The translations under genes and the position numbers were made by a program. Below are positions 43,539 through 54,169 of a stretch of DNA of 64,000 nucleotides, in pieces (within the stretch, counting starts at the first letter, position 1; every line of letters starts with the position of its first letter). Source of the stretch: Paracorniculantispora psalliotae (Eukaryota; Ascomycota; Sordariomycetes; Hypocreales; Cordycipitaceae); contig PHFE01000022.1 of the NCBI GenBank assembly GCA_002796755.1, positions 602,126 through 666,125 on the forward strand, in the 5' to 3' direction. The notes below the pieces were generated by a model, which was given only the letters and a program-made list of their open reading frames with translations, did not search any database and was not told the origin of the DNA.

Positions 43539-45566
43539 TCATGTAAGGATATTAATTGGCTCATAAAAACATTGGTCCCATTCCTTCTTGCCCGATGCCC
43601 AAAACTCCTGTAGTTTGTCGTATAAATGATTCGCGCCGCCGTCCGCGCCGTACACATAGCGCAGGCTGTCCACGTAGTCGAGGATGGCCTGGCGCTCCTC
43701 CTCCTCGCCGTTGCTAAACGACACGCCGAGGACGGCGGCGTGCCACATGAGGCCCTCGGATGCCGGCGCCACAGGCACGGCCCGCTGGAACAGCGTAAAG
43801 AGATGGGCCTGGTATCGCGCCCGTGCGGTGCGGTGCTTCTGCAACGTTTCCTGTATTAAGTAGTGGTTGTCGTCGTCCGACGCGCGGGGCTCGTTTGCGC
43901 CGTCGTGCACCTCGGTGATGGCCTGCGGCGGGTAGATGAAGACGGCCGCGAGCGGGCCGGGCAGCGACAAGATGCCGTACAGCGCGAGGGCGTACTGGAA
44001 GGCGCGGCCGATGATGGGGAAAAACTCGTGGTCGGTGCCGTAGGGCTCGACCCAGTTGTTCGGGTCAAAGTGCTGAATCTTGTCAAACGCTTCGTATGCC
44101 AGCGGCAGCAGTCCTTTGATGCTTTCCATGTCGCTGCAGCTGGCCACCAGGGTTCGTATATGCGTGATGCGATTGATGGCTTGGAAGAGAACGGTCGGGC
44201 AGGGAAAGGCGTGGAAGCCGGTGTGGGCATAGGACATGGCAATGTCTTCGTCTGACCAATTGGACATGAGCTTGATCTGTTGGTCTACGGGGCTGGTTGA
44301 ATTACACATTGTAGAGCATCTACGTTGCGGTCAGCGCATTTGCGGGCGTAATTACAGACAGGGACATGAACGCTTACATTAAAACCAACTGCACAGACAT
44401 TGCCGGAGGCGGCTTTGTCTTAAACAGCTCTGGAATTCCGCCGTATGTCTTCACCAGGGCGCCCATGCCTTCAGCATGGGCCCGCCATGTCGGAAGTGAA
44501 AGCGAGAGCTGCGGAGATGATGTCAACTTAGCGATGCGTTCAGCGTATCGGGCAGCGCAAAACTTTCGTACCTCTGTGTGCATGATATCCACGACTCTGT
44601 GAAGCACAAAGTAGGAAGTCTTTTTTGCCATGTACCGATTTAAATTGCTGACCGCGACGGCCATGCAACTGAACAGGCGCTCCCAGATGGGCTTGAGCTC
44701 CGGGATCGCGCCGTAGACGACGGCCGTCTTGTGCGCCGACGATGTGCACTGCAGCCGGTGGTTCAGTATCTGCATCACAAAGCTGTCCGTGTCAAAGTTG
44801 CTGTCGATCAGCTTCTGCGCCTGGAAGGAGGAGCTGTAGGCGCTGTCGCCCGTCGCGTGGTAGCCGTGCATGGGGAGCATGATGTTGACATCTGGCCAGA
44901 GAGACAAAAGGTTAGCTTTCCCCCCCCCAAACGTGAATCCCTCTCCGCCGCCTCAGCACGCGACAAGTGGGAGAGGGCAGTCGAGAAAACGTACAGTATT
45001 GTAAAGAGTCGACGACGTGCCAGTCTGGCGAGGGAAGGCCCATGACTGGCGACGAAGGCTCAGGCGATTCGGAGCTCCCCGATTCGGAGCCCGTCCGGGG
45101 GCTGGACACGGGGTCGTAGGTGCATGTGCGGCCGGTGAGGGAGCATCTCTTGCAGGCGGGTTTTGCCTCGTCGCATTTAATACGTCGACCGCTATCGTCG
45201 CAAACAAAAGATTTCGTTAGCTAAACCATCGCTCATGTCATGCGCTGCCTTTGTGTTTTGCTTTGTCATCTCTCCGTCGCCAAGAGAGTGGCAGTGTGAG
45301 GGGGTTCGGGGCGGGTAGACGTACCGGCAGGTGACGCATCCAGTCTTCACGCGCGCCGCCCAACGCTTCTTCCTCGGCTGCGAAGCGTCTGAGCGATTTG
45401 GGTTCGGCAACGTCTCGAGCGTCTGGCTAAAGTGCTCCGAATCCTCGCGCAGCTTGCGGACGACCGTTTTCAGATCTGTGTCGGTGGGCGCGGAGAGCGT
45501 AAAGGACACGACAGAGTTGGCAAGCATCTCATGTGCAAGCTCGCGGAACCCCGCGCGGCCCTCCAT
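43539..45566 (-). CDS. Zn(II)2Cys6 transcription factor, paralogue B
   Basis: A 556-residue regulator in five exons: 45325-45566, 44995-45191, 44572-44891, 44378-44508 and 43539-44319. The cluster spans intron 1 as C-VT-C-RGRRIK-C-DEAKPA-C-KR-C-SLTGRT-C, after a basic stretch RKKRWAARVKTG. Exon 4 has SLSLPTWRAHAEGMGALVKTYGG, and the end has LQEFWASGKKEWDQCFYEPI; both closely follow paralogue A, which lies 442 nt downstream in the same orientation. Intron 3 (63 nt) is in frame without stops, so the unspliced message would add 21 residues; splicing is chosen because A and C have introns at exactly this place. Intron 1 (133 nt) is the longest. A tandem duplication with A is the simplest origin. 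Confidence 0.88.
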
Positions 45567-46494
45567 CCAGTCAGTCTCGGGAAGTATATACGTATTGTAA
45601 AAAGGAAGTGGTCAAGCAGCAAGGCTTTCGGTCGTCGTGTTATGTATTCATTGACGCTGGTGAGGGGCGGTGGTTTCGCGCTGTTTGCAGGTCGATGGCG
45701 TCAAGTTGTCGGCCTTTTTTTGCGCGGTGGAGGGTTTTGGTTCAGATGCGATCGAGCTTATTAGAATGGACCGGTAGTTAAACCCTCGTGGCCGCGGGGG
45801 GGTTGCAACGCCTCGAACCTTAAGCCTGGCCTGGGGCGAGAATCCGCCGGTCCCATTTGCTAATAGCAAACAGGCCGAGACTTGGGCCTTCTGCGAAGCT
45901 AGCCGGTTTGTGACTGGTGGAGGTTTCTTTGCACCACCACCAAGTTTGCCCCCTCGCTGGAGCCTACTTTATTAGCGCTGGCCCAGCTATGAGTAACAGA
46001 TGACTTCCAGTGGCTGCAGACCGGGCAAGGCTGGAAGCCTGAAGGATTCTGACCCCGTCTTTTTTCGCAGGGCTCGAGATGAGCGTGGCTGCGCTGCTGC
46101 TGGCCCTGTGACGAGATTGTACATAAGGCGCTACACCTCCTGCAATGCTACCCCGCGCCCCTGGTCCAGCTCAGCCTGCCTGGCTGGGGCCATCCGAACT
46201 TCTGCGGCGCTTGGATGAATCGGGCCACAAGGGTACACCCATCACAGAACGGCCGGGAATTGCATCACTTGGGGAGAGACACAATCGCGGTTCATGATAG
46301 ATCTGGTCAAATGGTCATCTGATACTGTACATTGGCGTGCAAGATTCGTCATAAAGTAAAAAGCGCTGATAAAAAACAAGAGTCATAAATAAAACGGCCC
46401 TGCAAAGCCCCGTGTTCGATTTAAATGAACATCGACAGGGGACACGCACAACCCTGGTCCAGCTCTACCCGTCCTGCTTCCAACCGAAATGACA
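45567..46494. other. Intergenic, 0.9 kb
   Basis: This holds the promoter of paralogue B and the 3' flank of the C2H2 regulator. Small ORFs here have no recognisable product. Confidence 0.5.
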
Positions 46495-49182
46495 TTACCT
46501 TGGCCCTCCAAGTATCATCTCTTTGCACACACGTAGCCGCTCTCGCGCCTCGACGAGAAGCTCCGTCTCCGCCTCTTCCAAGATGCCCACCATGACATCG
46601 AGCAGATCCGGCAGCCCGTCGTGCAACAATCCCGCCGACCGCTCGTCCAGCTCCCGCAGCGCCGCCACGCGCGACAGGTACTCGGCCACGCGACCGTGGG
46701 TGGTGCTCGCCATGTTCGGCGACTGCAGCGACAGCGGCTTGCCTGTCGAGCGGCCCAGCGCCTGCACAAACGACCAGATGGTGAGCACGGCAAAGTACAT
46801 GATCCACGGCCGGTGCGGATCAGGCTCGTGTCGGATCGAGTACCCTCTACCATCACTGCCACCGTTCATATCGGGCATCGCCCCGTGCTGCTGCTGCGCG
46901 TGCCGCCGCCGGCCCGAGCTCGGGTCGACCAGCACCCGGTGCAGCAGCTGGAAGGCGTGGTACACGGCGTGCCGCGTCGACCCGAGCTTGGCCCACGCCA
47001 CCATGCGCTTCGTCGCGTTGGCGTAGTCGCGCGCCGACACCTTGCGCCCCAGGATCCGCTTCGCCCCGGCGTACACCTGGCAGTCGATGATGTCGACGTT
47101 GGGCGTCATGTGTGCGAGGTGGAACAGCAGCTGTGCGCTCTGGATCGGCCCGTTGGCGATGCCGCGCTTCTGCCCGCCGTGGTGCTGGCTCGCCGGCGAC
47201 TCAGACATGGAGCCCGCCATGGCGACGTCGAAGCTTCCCTTCCAGTTGTCAAACGCCATCAGCAGCATTTTGCGCCAGTTGTCTTGCACTTCAGTGGACG
47301 GCGTGCGTAGATCGAGCCACTTCAGATGAGTTTCCCTATGACTCAGATGCCAGCCCACGCTCAACAAGCCAGAAATGATAATCATGCGGCCAAACGAATG
47401 AGTCTTGACCTCTTTACCATGAAGCGCGCTCTTAAGGCCATCCAGGAACGAGACTTGCTTAAAGCCGTACATTCGAAAGTTGGCGTCGAGTTGTCGCACC
47501 TCATCCGGGCTGTTTGCGGCCCACAGATTGTCATCACAAGGCAAAGGCAGCCGAATCTCGTGCGCCGCCATGTCCGCCGAGTGGCCAAAAATGGCGGCGT
47601 GGATAATGTCGAGCATGAACGCCGCAAAGACGACTCTGTGCATGGATTCTGTCTCCGCCCATCGCGTCCACCACGTATGCGAGTCTAGAGGCATCCCTGA
47701 CGCACCGCGCTCATTCAGACTTTCTGGCTCCGCTGGCGATTCGCTACCTGTTCGTCCGATCAATGGGCTACCTCTTCGCAGCAGGGTGAGAAACGAAGAG
47801 TGGTAAATGTGTGCCCTTTCGTGGAATCGTCTGGAGGAGTACAGTTTTTCGTAGAACTCCAGTAAGAGAAGAGCCTGCGCCACCCAGAGATTGGCAGGGG
47901 GCGCCGAGTCATCCGATGTTAGAATCTCCCATCGCACGCAGGCAATAATGACATCGGCAAATGCCCCGTATTCTGACAGCTGCCCTGTTCCGTCCCGGTT
48001 CTTCAGCGCCGCCGCACCCAGAGCAATCATGACGAGCAGTAAAAATATAGAACAGCGACTAGCTGAAAATGTGTGCTGGTGTACAATCGGAAGTCGTGGA
48101 GACACATTATCCCAGAACTCCTTGAGACAGTCTCGGAGCATGTCCGCATTCAACGCCGGCAAGTCTCCACCACTCTCAAGCGTCAGCGTCGTCATGAGAG
48201 CGTCGTATCTCGGCTGCTTCTTCCGGAATATCTGGAACCACTGTAAGATCTCTTTACGTCTTGCTTCTGTAATCCACTCATCCGGTGCGTCGAGATGTCG
48301 TGGTGGTGTTGGTGCGATTGGCGAGAGACTGTTGAGCGACTCGTAGTCGTACTGTATTGTGTTGTTAAAAGTCGACTCTAGTCCGCCGTCTAGAAAGGGG
48401 AGGTTGGAAACATTAAAGTCGCCGTACGTTGTTTGGGGATCGAAAAGCCAGGCAGCAAAATTGCCCTGGCCCATTTGGGTATCGGAAGGGTAAGACTGGG
48501 TAGGAAAAGGGATGAGATTGGCCGGCTCGGGCATCGAAGTAGGGTCACTAGCGTAGAAGCTGCCGCGATGACGCATCATGGGCGGCTGTGGCTGCTCATC
48601 CATGGGCGTCTGCCACACGTTGTTCTGATTGTGGGAGTGACCATGGAGGCCATGTCTCATCGACGCTGGCGGCGGCTCCGTATTCGACTCAGGCGTCAGC
48701 AAGATGGCGGCATCATGCGGGCCGCTCGAGTGCGGATGCGAGTGATGCCCGTACGAAGGCCTCGGTCCAATCTCAGCCAGGTTTACATCTTGCTCGCCGT
48801 CAAGCAGACTGCTGCGGTCCACGGACGTATCGAAGCTGGGGATGCGGTTGCGCGGCGTGTAGGACGCCGTGTGACGCTTCTTGTGTCTGGACAGCAGATC
48901 CAGACGGACAAACTTTTGGTCGCAGTCACCCACGTCGCACCGGAAGATCTCCTTTGGGTTGTCTGAGATGATTGGGGGGTTGTGAGTTAGCCTCACTGTG
49001 GGGGTCTGGCGTTGCATGGGGAGTGCCTGCTTTGGCGCGAGGGAGTGTGTCTTACGATTGAGCTGATGGCGCTGCAGGTGCTCGGCCCGGGAGTAAATCT
49101 TGTCGCAGCCGGGCTGCTCGCAGATGAACTTGCGCGGCGCCCCTTTGCGACTTGCGCGCTTATACCCGCCGTTGACGGACAT
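46495..49182 (-). CDS. C2H2 plus fungal_trans transcription factor
   Basis: An 864-residue regulator. Exons are 49056-49182 and 46495-48962, with a 93-nt intron at 48963-49055 (GTAAGA, branch GCTAAC, CTCAG). Two C2H2 fingers lie at the N-terminus. The first is C21-x4-C26-x12-H39-x3-H43; the second starts at C51 within FRCDVGDCDQKFVRLDLLSRHKKRH. The codon for H43, the fourth zinc ligand, is formed only by splicing (C|AC). A disordered 200-residue linker leads to the fungal-specific transcription factor domain (about residues 300-600). It includes RLPIVHQHTF and, near the end of the block, MHRVVFAAFMLDIIHAAIFGH. The two-finger plus fungal_trans layout is a known regulator class of filamentous ascomycetes, often tied to carbon or secondary metabolism. 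The genes it controls are unknown. Confidence 0.92.
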   Translation of the reverse strand: MSVNGGYKRASRKGAPRKFICEQPGCDKIYSRAEHLQRHQLNRKTHSLAPKQALPMQRQTPTVRLTHNPPIISDNPKEIFRCDVGDCDQKFVRLDLLSRHKKRHTASYTPRNRIPSFDTSVDRSSLLDGEQDVNLAEIGPRPSYGHHSHPHSSGPHDAAILLTPESNTEPPPASMRHGLHGHSHNQNNVWQTPMDEQPQPPMMRHRGSFYASDPTSMPEPANLIPFPTQSYPSDTQMGQGNFAAWLFDPQTTYGDFNVSNLPFLDGGLESTFNNTIQYDYESLNSLSPIAPTPPRHLDAPDEWITEARRKEILQWFQIFRKKQPRYDALMTTLTLESGGDLPALNADMLRDCLKEFWDNVSPRLPIVHQHTFSASRCSIFLLLVMIALGAAALKNRDGTGQLSEYGAFADVIIACVRWEILTSDDSAPPANLWVAQALLLLEFYEKLYSSRRFHERAHIYHSSFLTLLRRGSPLIGRTGSESPAEPESLNERGASGMPLDSHTWWTRWAETESMHRVVFAAFMLDIIHAAIFGHSADMAAHEIRLPLPCDDNLWAANSPDEVRQLDANFRMYGFKQVSFLDGLKSALHGKEVKTHSFGRMIIISGLLSVGWHLSHRETHLKWLDLRTPSTEVQDNWRKMLLMAFDNWKGSFDVAMAGSMSESPASQHHGGQKRGIANGPIQSAQLLFHLAHMTPNVDIIDCQVYAGAKRILGRKVSARDYANATKRMVAWAKLGSTRHAVYHAFQLLHRVLVDPSSGRRRHAQQQHGAMPDMNGGSDGRGYSIRHEPDPHRPWIMYFAVLTIWSFVQALGRSTGKPLSLQSPNMASTTHGRVAEYLSRVAALRELDERSAGLLHDGLPDLLDVMVGILEEAETELLVEARERLRVCKEMILGGPR

Positions 49183-50059
49183 TCAGGCTGCGTTGGGCGG
49201 GCGCGCGCCCTGGATCAGCAAGACAATTCTAGAGGAACTCCGCCGCTTTATTCAAGAAAACGGGGGACGGGGATGGAATTGCGAAATTGGGTCGCTTGGC
49301 GGCGGATATAATGGTCCAGGCCCGGGATGCAGATAAATTGTGAAAGTTGCAAAGTACAGAAGAAGCAAGTGTTCCTCTCCGCGGGGAAGTCCCACGCTGC
49401 GACTCCGGGGTGACCCCCACCGAACACCCTGTTATCCCCACACTCTTTTCCAGACGGAATTCCGTGGGGGCGCTGCATTTCCACGCATTATATATGCACG
49501 CTGATCCCAGGCCGGTGGTACGTCGGTGAAATACGGTATCTGACTCGCGGCGCTGGTGCTCCATGCGTCTCGTTGAGCGTTGTCGGCGATCCGGTACCGA
49601 TTATCCGCCGTGCGAGACAAATGCCAACCTTCACCGTAAGTGAAGAGCAAAACGGGTTTCTTGCATATGGTATTCTATTTTTAAATTCAATTCTATCTTG
49701 CGAATAAATGCGAAATACGTGATTTGGCACAGTATTTCGTATGGACTGGCCACCCAAAGCCCTCTTGCCAATGAGCGTCAGAGTGTATTTCGGCCGTCCT
49801 ACCAGAGATGAGACAGTCTTTTCGGAATCATTTTGTCGTCTCCTCTCAAATTGTCCCAGTTCAGAGCTGCTTCCAAATTATCCTTTGGAATCAGCTGGCG
49901 ATGGCGCTGCCTCCCGTCCAACGAGCGCGCTCTTTCAAAACACCTCGTTCGATACATGTGGCTAAGTAGAGCATTTCAACTGCCTTCCAGTCATGAATGC
50001 TCTCGTATCGTGTTTTGCAACCGACTTTTGCTTCCCTCTCAAAATGCCCCTTTTATGCA
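49183..50059. promoter_or_regulatory. Upstream region of the C2H2 regulator
   Basis: A TATATAA-type element on the minus strand near 49490 lies about 300 nt before the start codon and could mark the promoter, with a long leader. The left end of the ankyrin gene's 3' flank is also here. No gene is seen. Confidence 0.4.
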
Positions 50060-50689
50060 CTAGACTGTCTTTCCATCCTCCGTCGTCTCCTCAACCTCAA
50101 TAGAGGCCGCAGCGTTCTTCAAGCCCTCGTCGGTGTTCTCGCTCTCAAGCTCCTTCAGGAATGACAAAAAGTATTGAGACACCTCCGTCTTCTCGTTCTG
50201 GTTCGCCAGGTCCAGCGGTACGTAGTCGCGCTCGTTGGCGAGAGCGGGCGAGGCGCCGTGCTCCATGAGGAATTTGACCGTATCCAGGTGGCCGCCGAGA
50301 GCCGCCCAGTGCATACCCGTGTTACCGTGCTCATTCGGTTCATCGAGGAATGCCTGCTTCTCTTCCTTTGCTCTTCCATCAAAGCACGCCACGACTTTGC
50401 GAACCGTTTCTAGCAAGAGTTAGCCGCCATCTTTGCGCCAGGCATGCATGAAAACTCTCATTTTAACCAAGGGATAAAACAGGAATAACTTACCTAAATG
50501 CCCGTTACCGGTAGCCATGTGCAGTACTGTGGATTTGGCCTCGTCCTTGGTCGCCATGAGGATGACAGCGGGCGCAACCTTTTCACGCTCAGCCAGCGCC
50601 GTTACGCTCTCCATGAGGTCGACATCTTCGCCAGCGCGAGCAAAATAAATGAGATCATCGATCTCCTCTTCTGTGATTTGTGGCGCCAT
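50060..50689 (-). CDS. yar1: Ankyrin-repeat protein, YAR1-like
   Basis: A 181-residue protein in two exons, 50494-50689 and 50060-50409, with an 84-nt intron. It closely follows yeast Yar1, the chaperone that protects ribosomal protein Rps3 before assembly into 40S subunits. The start is acidic (EEEIDDLIYFARAGEDVDLM). The first ankyrin repeat, STVLHMATGNGHLETVRKVV, is completed by the splice, and the second is GNTGMHWAALGGHLDTVKFLMEHGA. A third weak repeat covers VPLDLANQNEKTEVSQYFL. The tail is acidic, as in Yar1. Short ankyrin proteins are alike, so the name rests on length, repeat number and acidic ends. Confidence 0.85.
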
Positions 50690-52079
50690 CTTTTTTCGAG
50701 TATCTTATGTCGGTATGCTCATCCACCAGCGCAACGTGAGGCGCTACAAATTTTTTGACGAGTGAGGGGACTGTGCGAGTCGGCCACCCCGCAATTTTCG
50801 CACGGTGCATCCACAACGGTATAGGGTACAGCATCGAAGAGTTGGCGACCAACAAACGAGCGACTTTTTTCTCACTATTTGACGTTTGCTACTTCTGGGT
50901 GGCTGGCCCTGTGGCTGTCATTTCCACAGGATGAACCGAACTCACGAAACAAGCCCCAGTTCGGTGCTCGGCTAGTCGACCTGTGCACTATTCGCATGGT
51001 AAGAGCACTAACATGGCTCATCACGGCTTCTGCAATCAGCTAGCTATGGATATCTGGTTAACCCTGACAGAGGATCAAGCATGATGCAGGAGGCAGGTCC
51101 TGGAATCGGTTCTTTCGCTTGTTTCTTGAGCGTTATGCCAATTGAACGATAACAATCAGAAAGAGGAGAATTTTGCGTGAATTGCGGTTTTTGCTGATAG
51201 CCGTGAGCTCTTTGGCGCACGCACGGTTTGCATCATTGAACAAATTGTTCTTCGTAGCCGCCGCCGATAAGTCTTTTGAAATATTCCGCGATGACTGCTG
51301 AAAATTACTGTATTGAAGTCTCATCTTGAGTTTCAAGATGAATAGTCAAGCGCGTGTTAAAGAGGGCCACAGTCTGGGCCGCATTCTCGTGACTCTTTGC
51401 GAAGTACCTCGATCCAAGTCCACTAGGAACTTGCGAACCCCATAATGAAATAATTTCCCTGCGTCTCTGTGATAGGCCAAGGAAGAAAGCTGTGCTAATG
51501 TCCTCGTGGAGATATCCACACCCTCTCTGTATATACTAATACACAAACAGAGTCGACTTGTAGCAGCCAAACCCAAGACTAATGATCGATGTTCACCACA
51601 AATCGTGTAGATATAAGCTGATTTGCTTAAGATACTGGTACATACGGCCATAGATATCAGAAAATTCGGGATCCCGTCTGCTCTCCCATAGACAAGCTGA
51701 TAATCGGCAGATTAGTAGTTGGGTCGGTGNNNNNNNNNNNNNNNNNNNNNNNNACTTTTTGTCGATTTCCTTTGATTTCTTTTAGTAGATTCTGGCGATG
51801 GGAGGAGTACAGAGCTTATATACTTTTTGGTGTGGCAGCTCTGTGAGCTGAAAAGCCCACGCGGCCTGTTTTTGCGGCCACACCATCAGAAAAACGCCGA
51901 CTTACCTCGCTACATTCGGCCGTGCTGTCTCACGTCGCATCACCCGCTTGCTTTTGCTGAACTAGGACATGGCGCTCTATTTCAATTTACACATAATTTT
52001 TTTTTAAAAGGCCTGTCAAAGCTATAATTTTCAAGTTTGATAAGCAGTACGCTGCTCTTGTCATTCTCTGAGTAGATTC
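50690..52079. other. Intergenic, 1.4 kb, with a small N gap
   Basis: This lies between the ankyrin gene start and the 3' end of paralogue C. Two short minus-strand frames (51133-51336 and 51346-51651) have no recognisable product. A 24-N gap lies at 51730-51753. Confidence 0.5.
51730..51753. other. Assembly gap (24 N)
   Basis: A run of 24 undetermined bases. Confidence 0.99.
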
Positions 52080-54169
52080 TTAAATAATGTATGTAAATGC
52101 GCCCCGCCAGCAATCATCCCAGCGTCCCTCGCCCGGGTACAGGTAGAAGCTCTGCAGCCTCTGCCTGAGCTTGGCCGGTCCCGGGCCAACCTCGAGACGC
52201 ATATCCGTCAGAAGCTGCGTCACCAAGGCCCGATCCGCGTAGCTGCCTTTGCTGGCGGCGTACCCGGCCACGGCCAGCGGCCACGCAATGGCGCGTCGCA
52301 TGCGCTGATCGATAAACGCCTCGTTGAGCTGGTCGAGCAACGTGCGGCGTTGGCGGGCAATGATGGACAAGCTCCAGGTGGCCGACTGATGATCTTCGGT
52401 GTCTTCTCCTGCGGCCGGCACGGAAACACTGGCGCAGCAGTATATGCTGACGGCGGCCTTGAATATCGACGCCATGAGAGCTGCCGTACTGCCCGTCGGG
52501 ATCGTATACTTCTCTTCCCATTGCGCTGGATTAAATGTAGAAATCTCATTAAAAATCTCCTCTTTTGCCTGCCTCACTTCGAGGCTGTCTGCGCCGGACG
52601 CCACGATGCGTCTCAGTTTCGTAATTTTGAGGATTTGCACCCAGAGGAAACTGGGACAAGGACACTCGTTGTAAAGAGTAAAGTGATAGATATCTATCAG
52701 CTCCTTGTCGGTGAAGTCAGTTATCTCATGGAATTGAGCGTCGCAGCTCGACAACGTGTTTGAGAGTACACCGCAGCTATGCCTGGTTAATTACTTCCTT
52801 TAGCGCCGAGTAAAAATCAGGAAAACAAACATGATCAAAGACTGTGCAGCTGCCCCAACCCCAGGCGTTTTCAAGGCAAGCTCGATAGGGGCCGTTTTGC
52901 AAAGCCTTAACACGACGAGAAATCCCCGCAAGTGCGCTCTTGTGCCACCCATGTTGAGATATTCCTAAACAGAGAAAGTGGTAAGTTATCATGAAAAAGC
53001 CCCGTTCTACTTTTGTTTTGGCTAGACTGACTTCGATAGCTGTCATATCGCAAATAGTCTGCAGAATGTTGTTTTTTATGACGTTTTCGGTGTCAGTTAT
53101 TTGTATACTGAGCCGTTGAACTGCCTTGTAGAGTAATTGCTGGAGCCGAGCCCAAAGATGTACGGTGGATGGTGTCGGGCGTGCCGTCTCCATGTTTTCG
53201 TGTCGAACGATGCGACCTATTCGCATACACAATATTCCAGCAATGGTGATGTCGTTGGCTGGGTTGTACGGTGTCGGTCGGCATAGTGCCCTGTGTCTAC
53301 TTTCAGCCAGGTCTTTATTTCGCGCATTTTCTGCCAATGCTGCATTTCCTGTCGATGGAATGGTCCGTGTCAGTACTTGTCATCCACCTGCAAGCTCAAA
53401 TAACGGAGCAGGCGCCATCTCCCTTCTATCTAGATAATTGGGTGTGCTTGGACGCAAAGCTGGCTCTACTTACGGAAAGCCAGAGCTTCAATTGTCTCCC
53501 ATCCTGGAGGAGACCGCCAGCCAGGTACTGGCCCTCGACCAGCAAACTCGGAATGCCAAGGGCCGGGGTTGATATAAAGGAGCTGCTCAAGATACTGCCG
53601 CTCTTCAGCACGCTCCGTCGGGTTTTGCACATTGGAAAGGTAGTATTCGATAAGCCCACGTAATTCTGCAGGGCTGACATCCCAATCACCAACTGCCGGA
53701 GACTTCTCATAACCAATGTGTGGGGGGACATGCAATAGAGCGGCGGTACTGCACTGATGACTTGCAATGGGGGCTTCAATTTCGTAATGGCACGTGGTAT
53801 TGCGTTTGCCGCAGGCCGCACATTTTGGTCGGCCCTCATTACACTTGACGCGTCGGGAGCTGAATAAGAATTGTTTGTTAGTGTAACTTGTTTTGGCACG
53901 ATGGCAAAGGGGGAAATGCATTGGTCAGCGACTTTTTGAAGATATAAAGAACCAAGCGCACATCCTCTTTATAGTTTCCAAAGGGAAAAGGAAGAAAAAT
54001 GGAGACAGAGACTGAACTGGACAAACATTAAAACCAGTACCTACCGACAGCTTAGACATCCCGTCCTGGCCTTTGTCGCCCACTGCTTTTTCCGCCGAGG
54101 CGGCGCAACAGGCAGTGGCGCCGCCATCTCAGGAGCCCTTTGATCTGGGGCCGCTGGCTTATGGCTCAT
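52080..54169 (-). CDS. Zn(II)2Cys6 transcription factor, paralogue C (diverged)
   Basis: A 552-residue regulator in five exons: 54045-54169, 53474-53859, 53032-53348, 52831-52964 and 52080-52776. The cluster spans intron 1 as C-LS-C-RSRRVK-C-NEGRPK-C-AA-C-GKRNTT-C, after RRKKQWATKARTG. Intron phases are again 2,1,0,2, with sizes 185, 125, 67 and 54 nt. Exon 2 is twice as long as in A and B. In exon 4 the PTWR motif of A and B has become GGTRAHLRGF, and the end reads LQSFYLYPGEGRWDDCW in place of LQEFWASGKxEWDxC. So this copy is older or evolving faster. The start at 54169 (MSHKPAAPDQ) is the first in-frame ATG before the cluster; 54127 is an alternative. Confidence 0.82.

Noticed and set aside
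51133..51651. Two short minus-strand ORFs in the ankyrin/paralogue C spacer
   Set aside because: No recognisable product; one has a hydrophobic end but no family.
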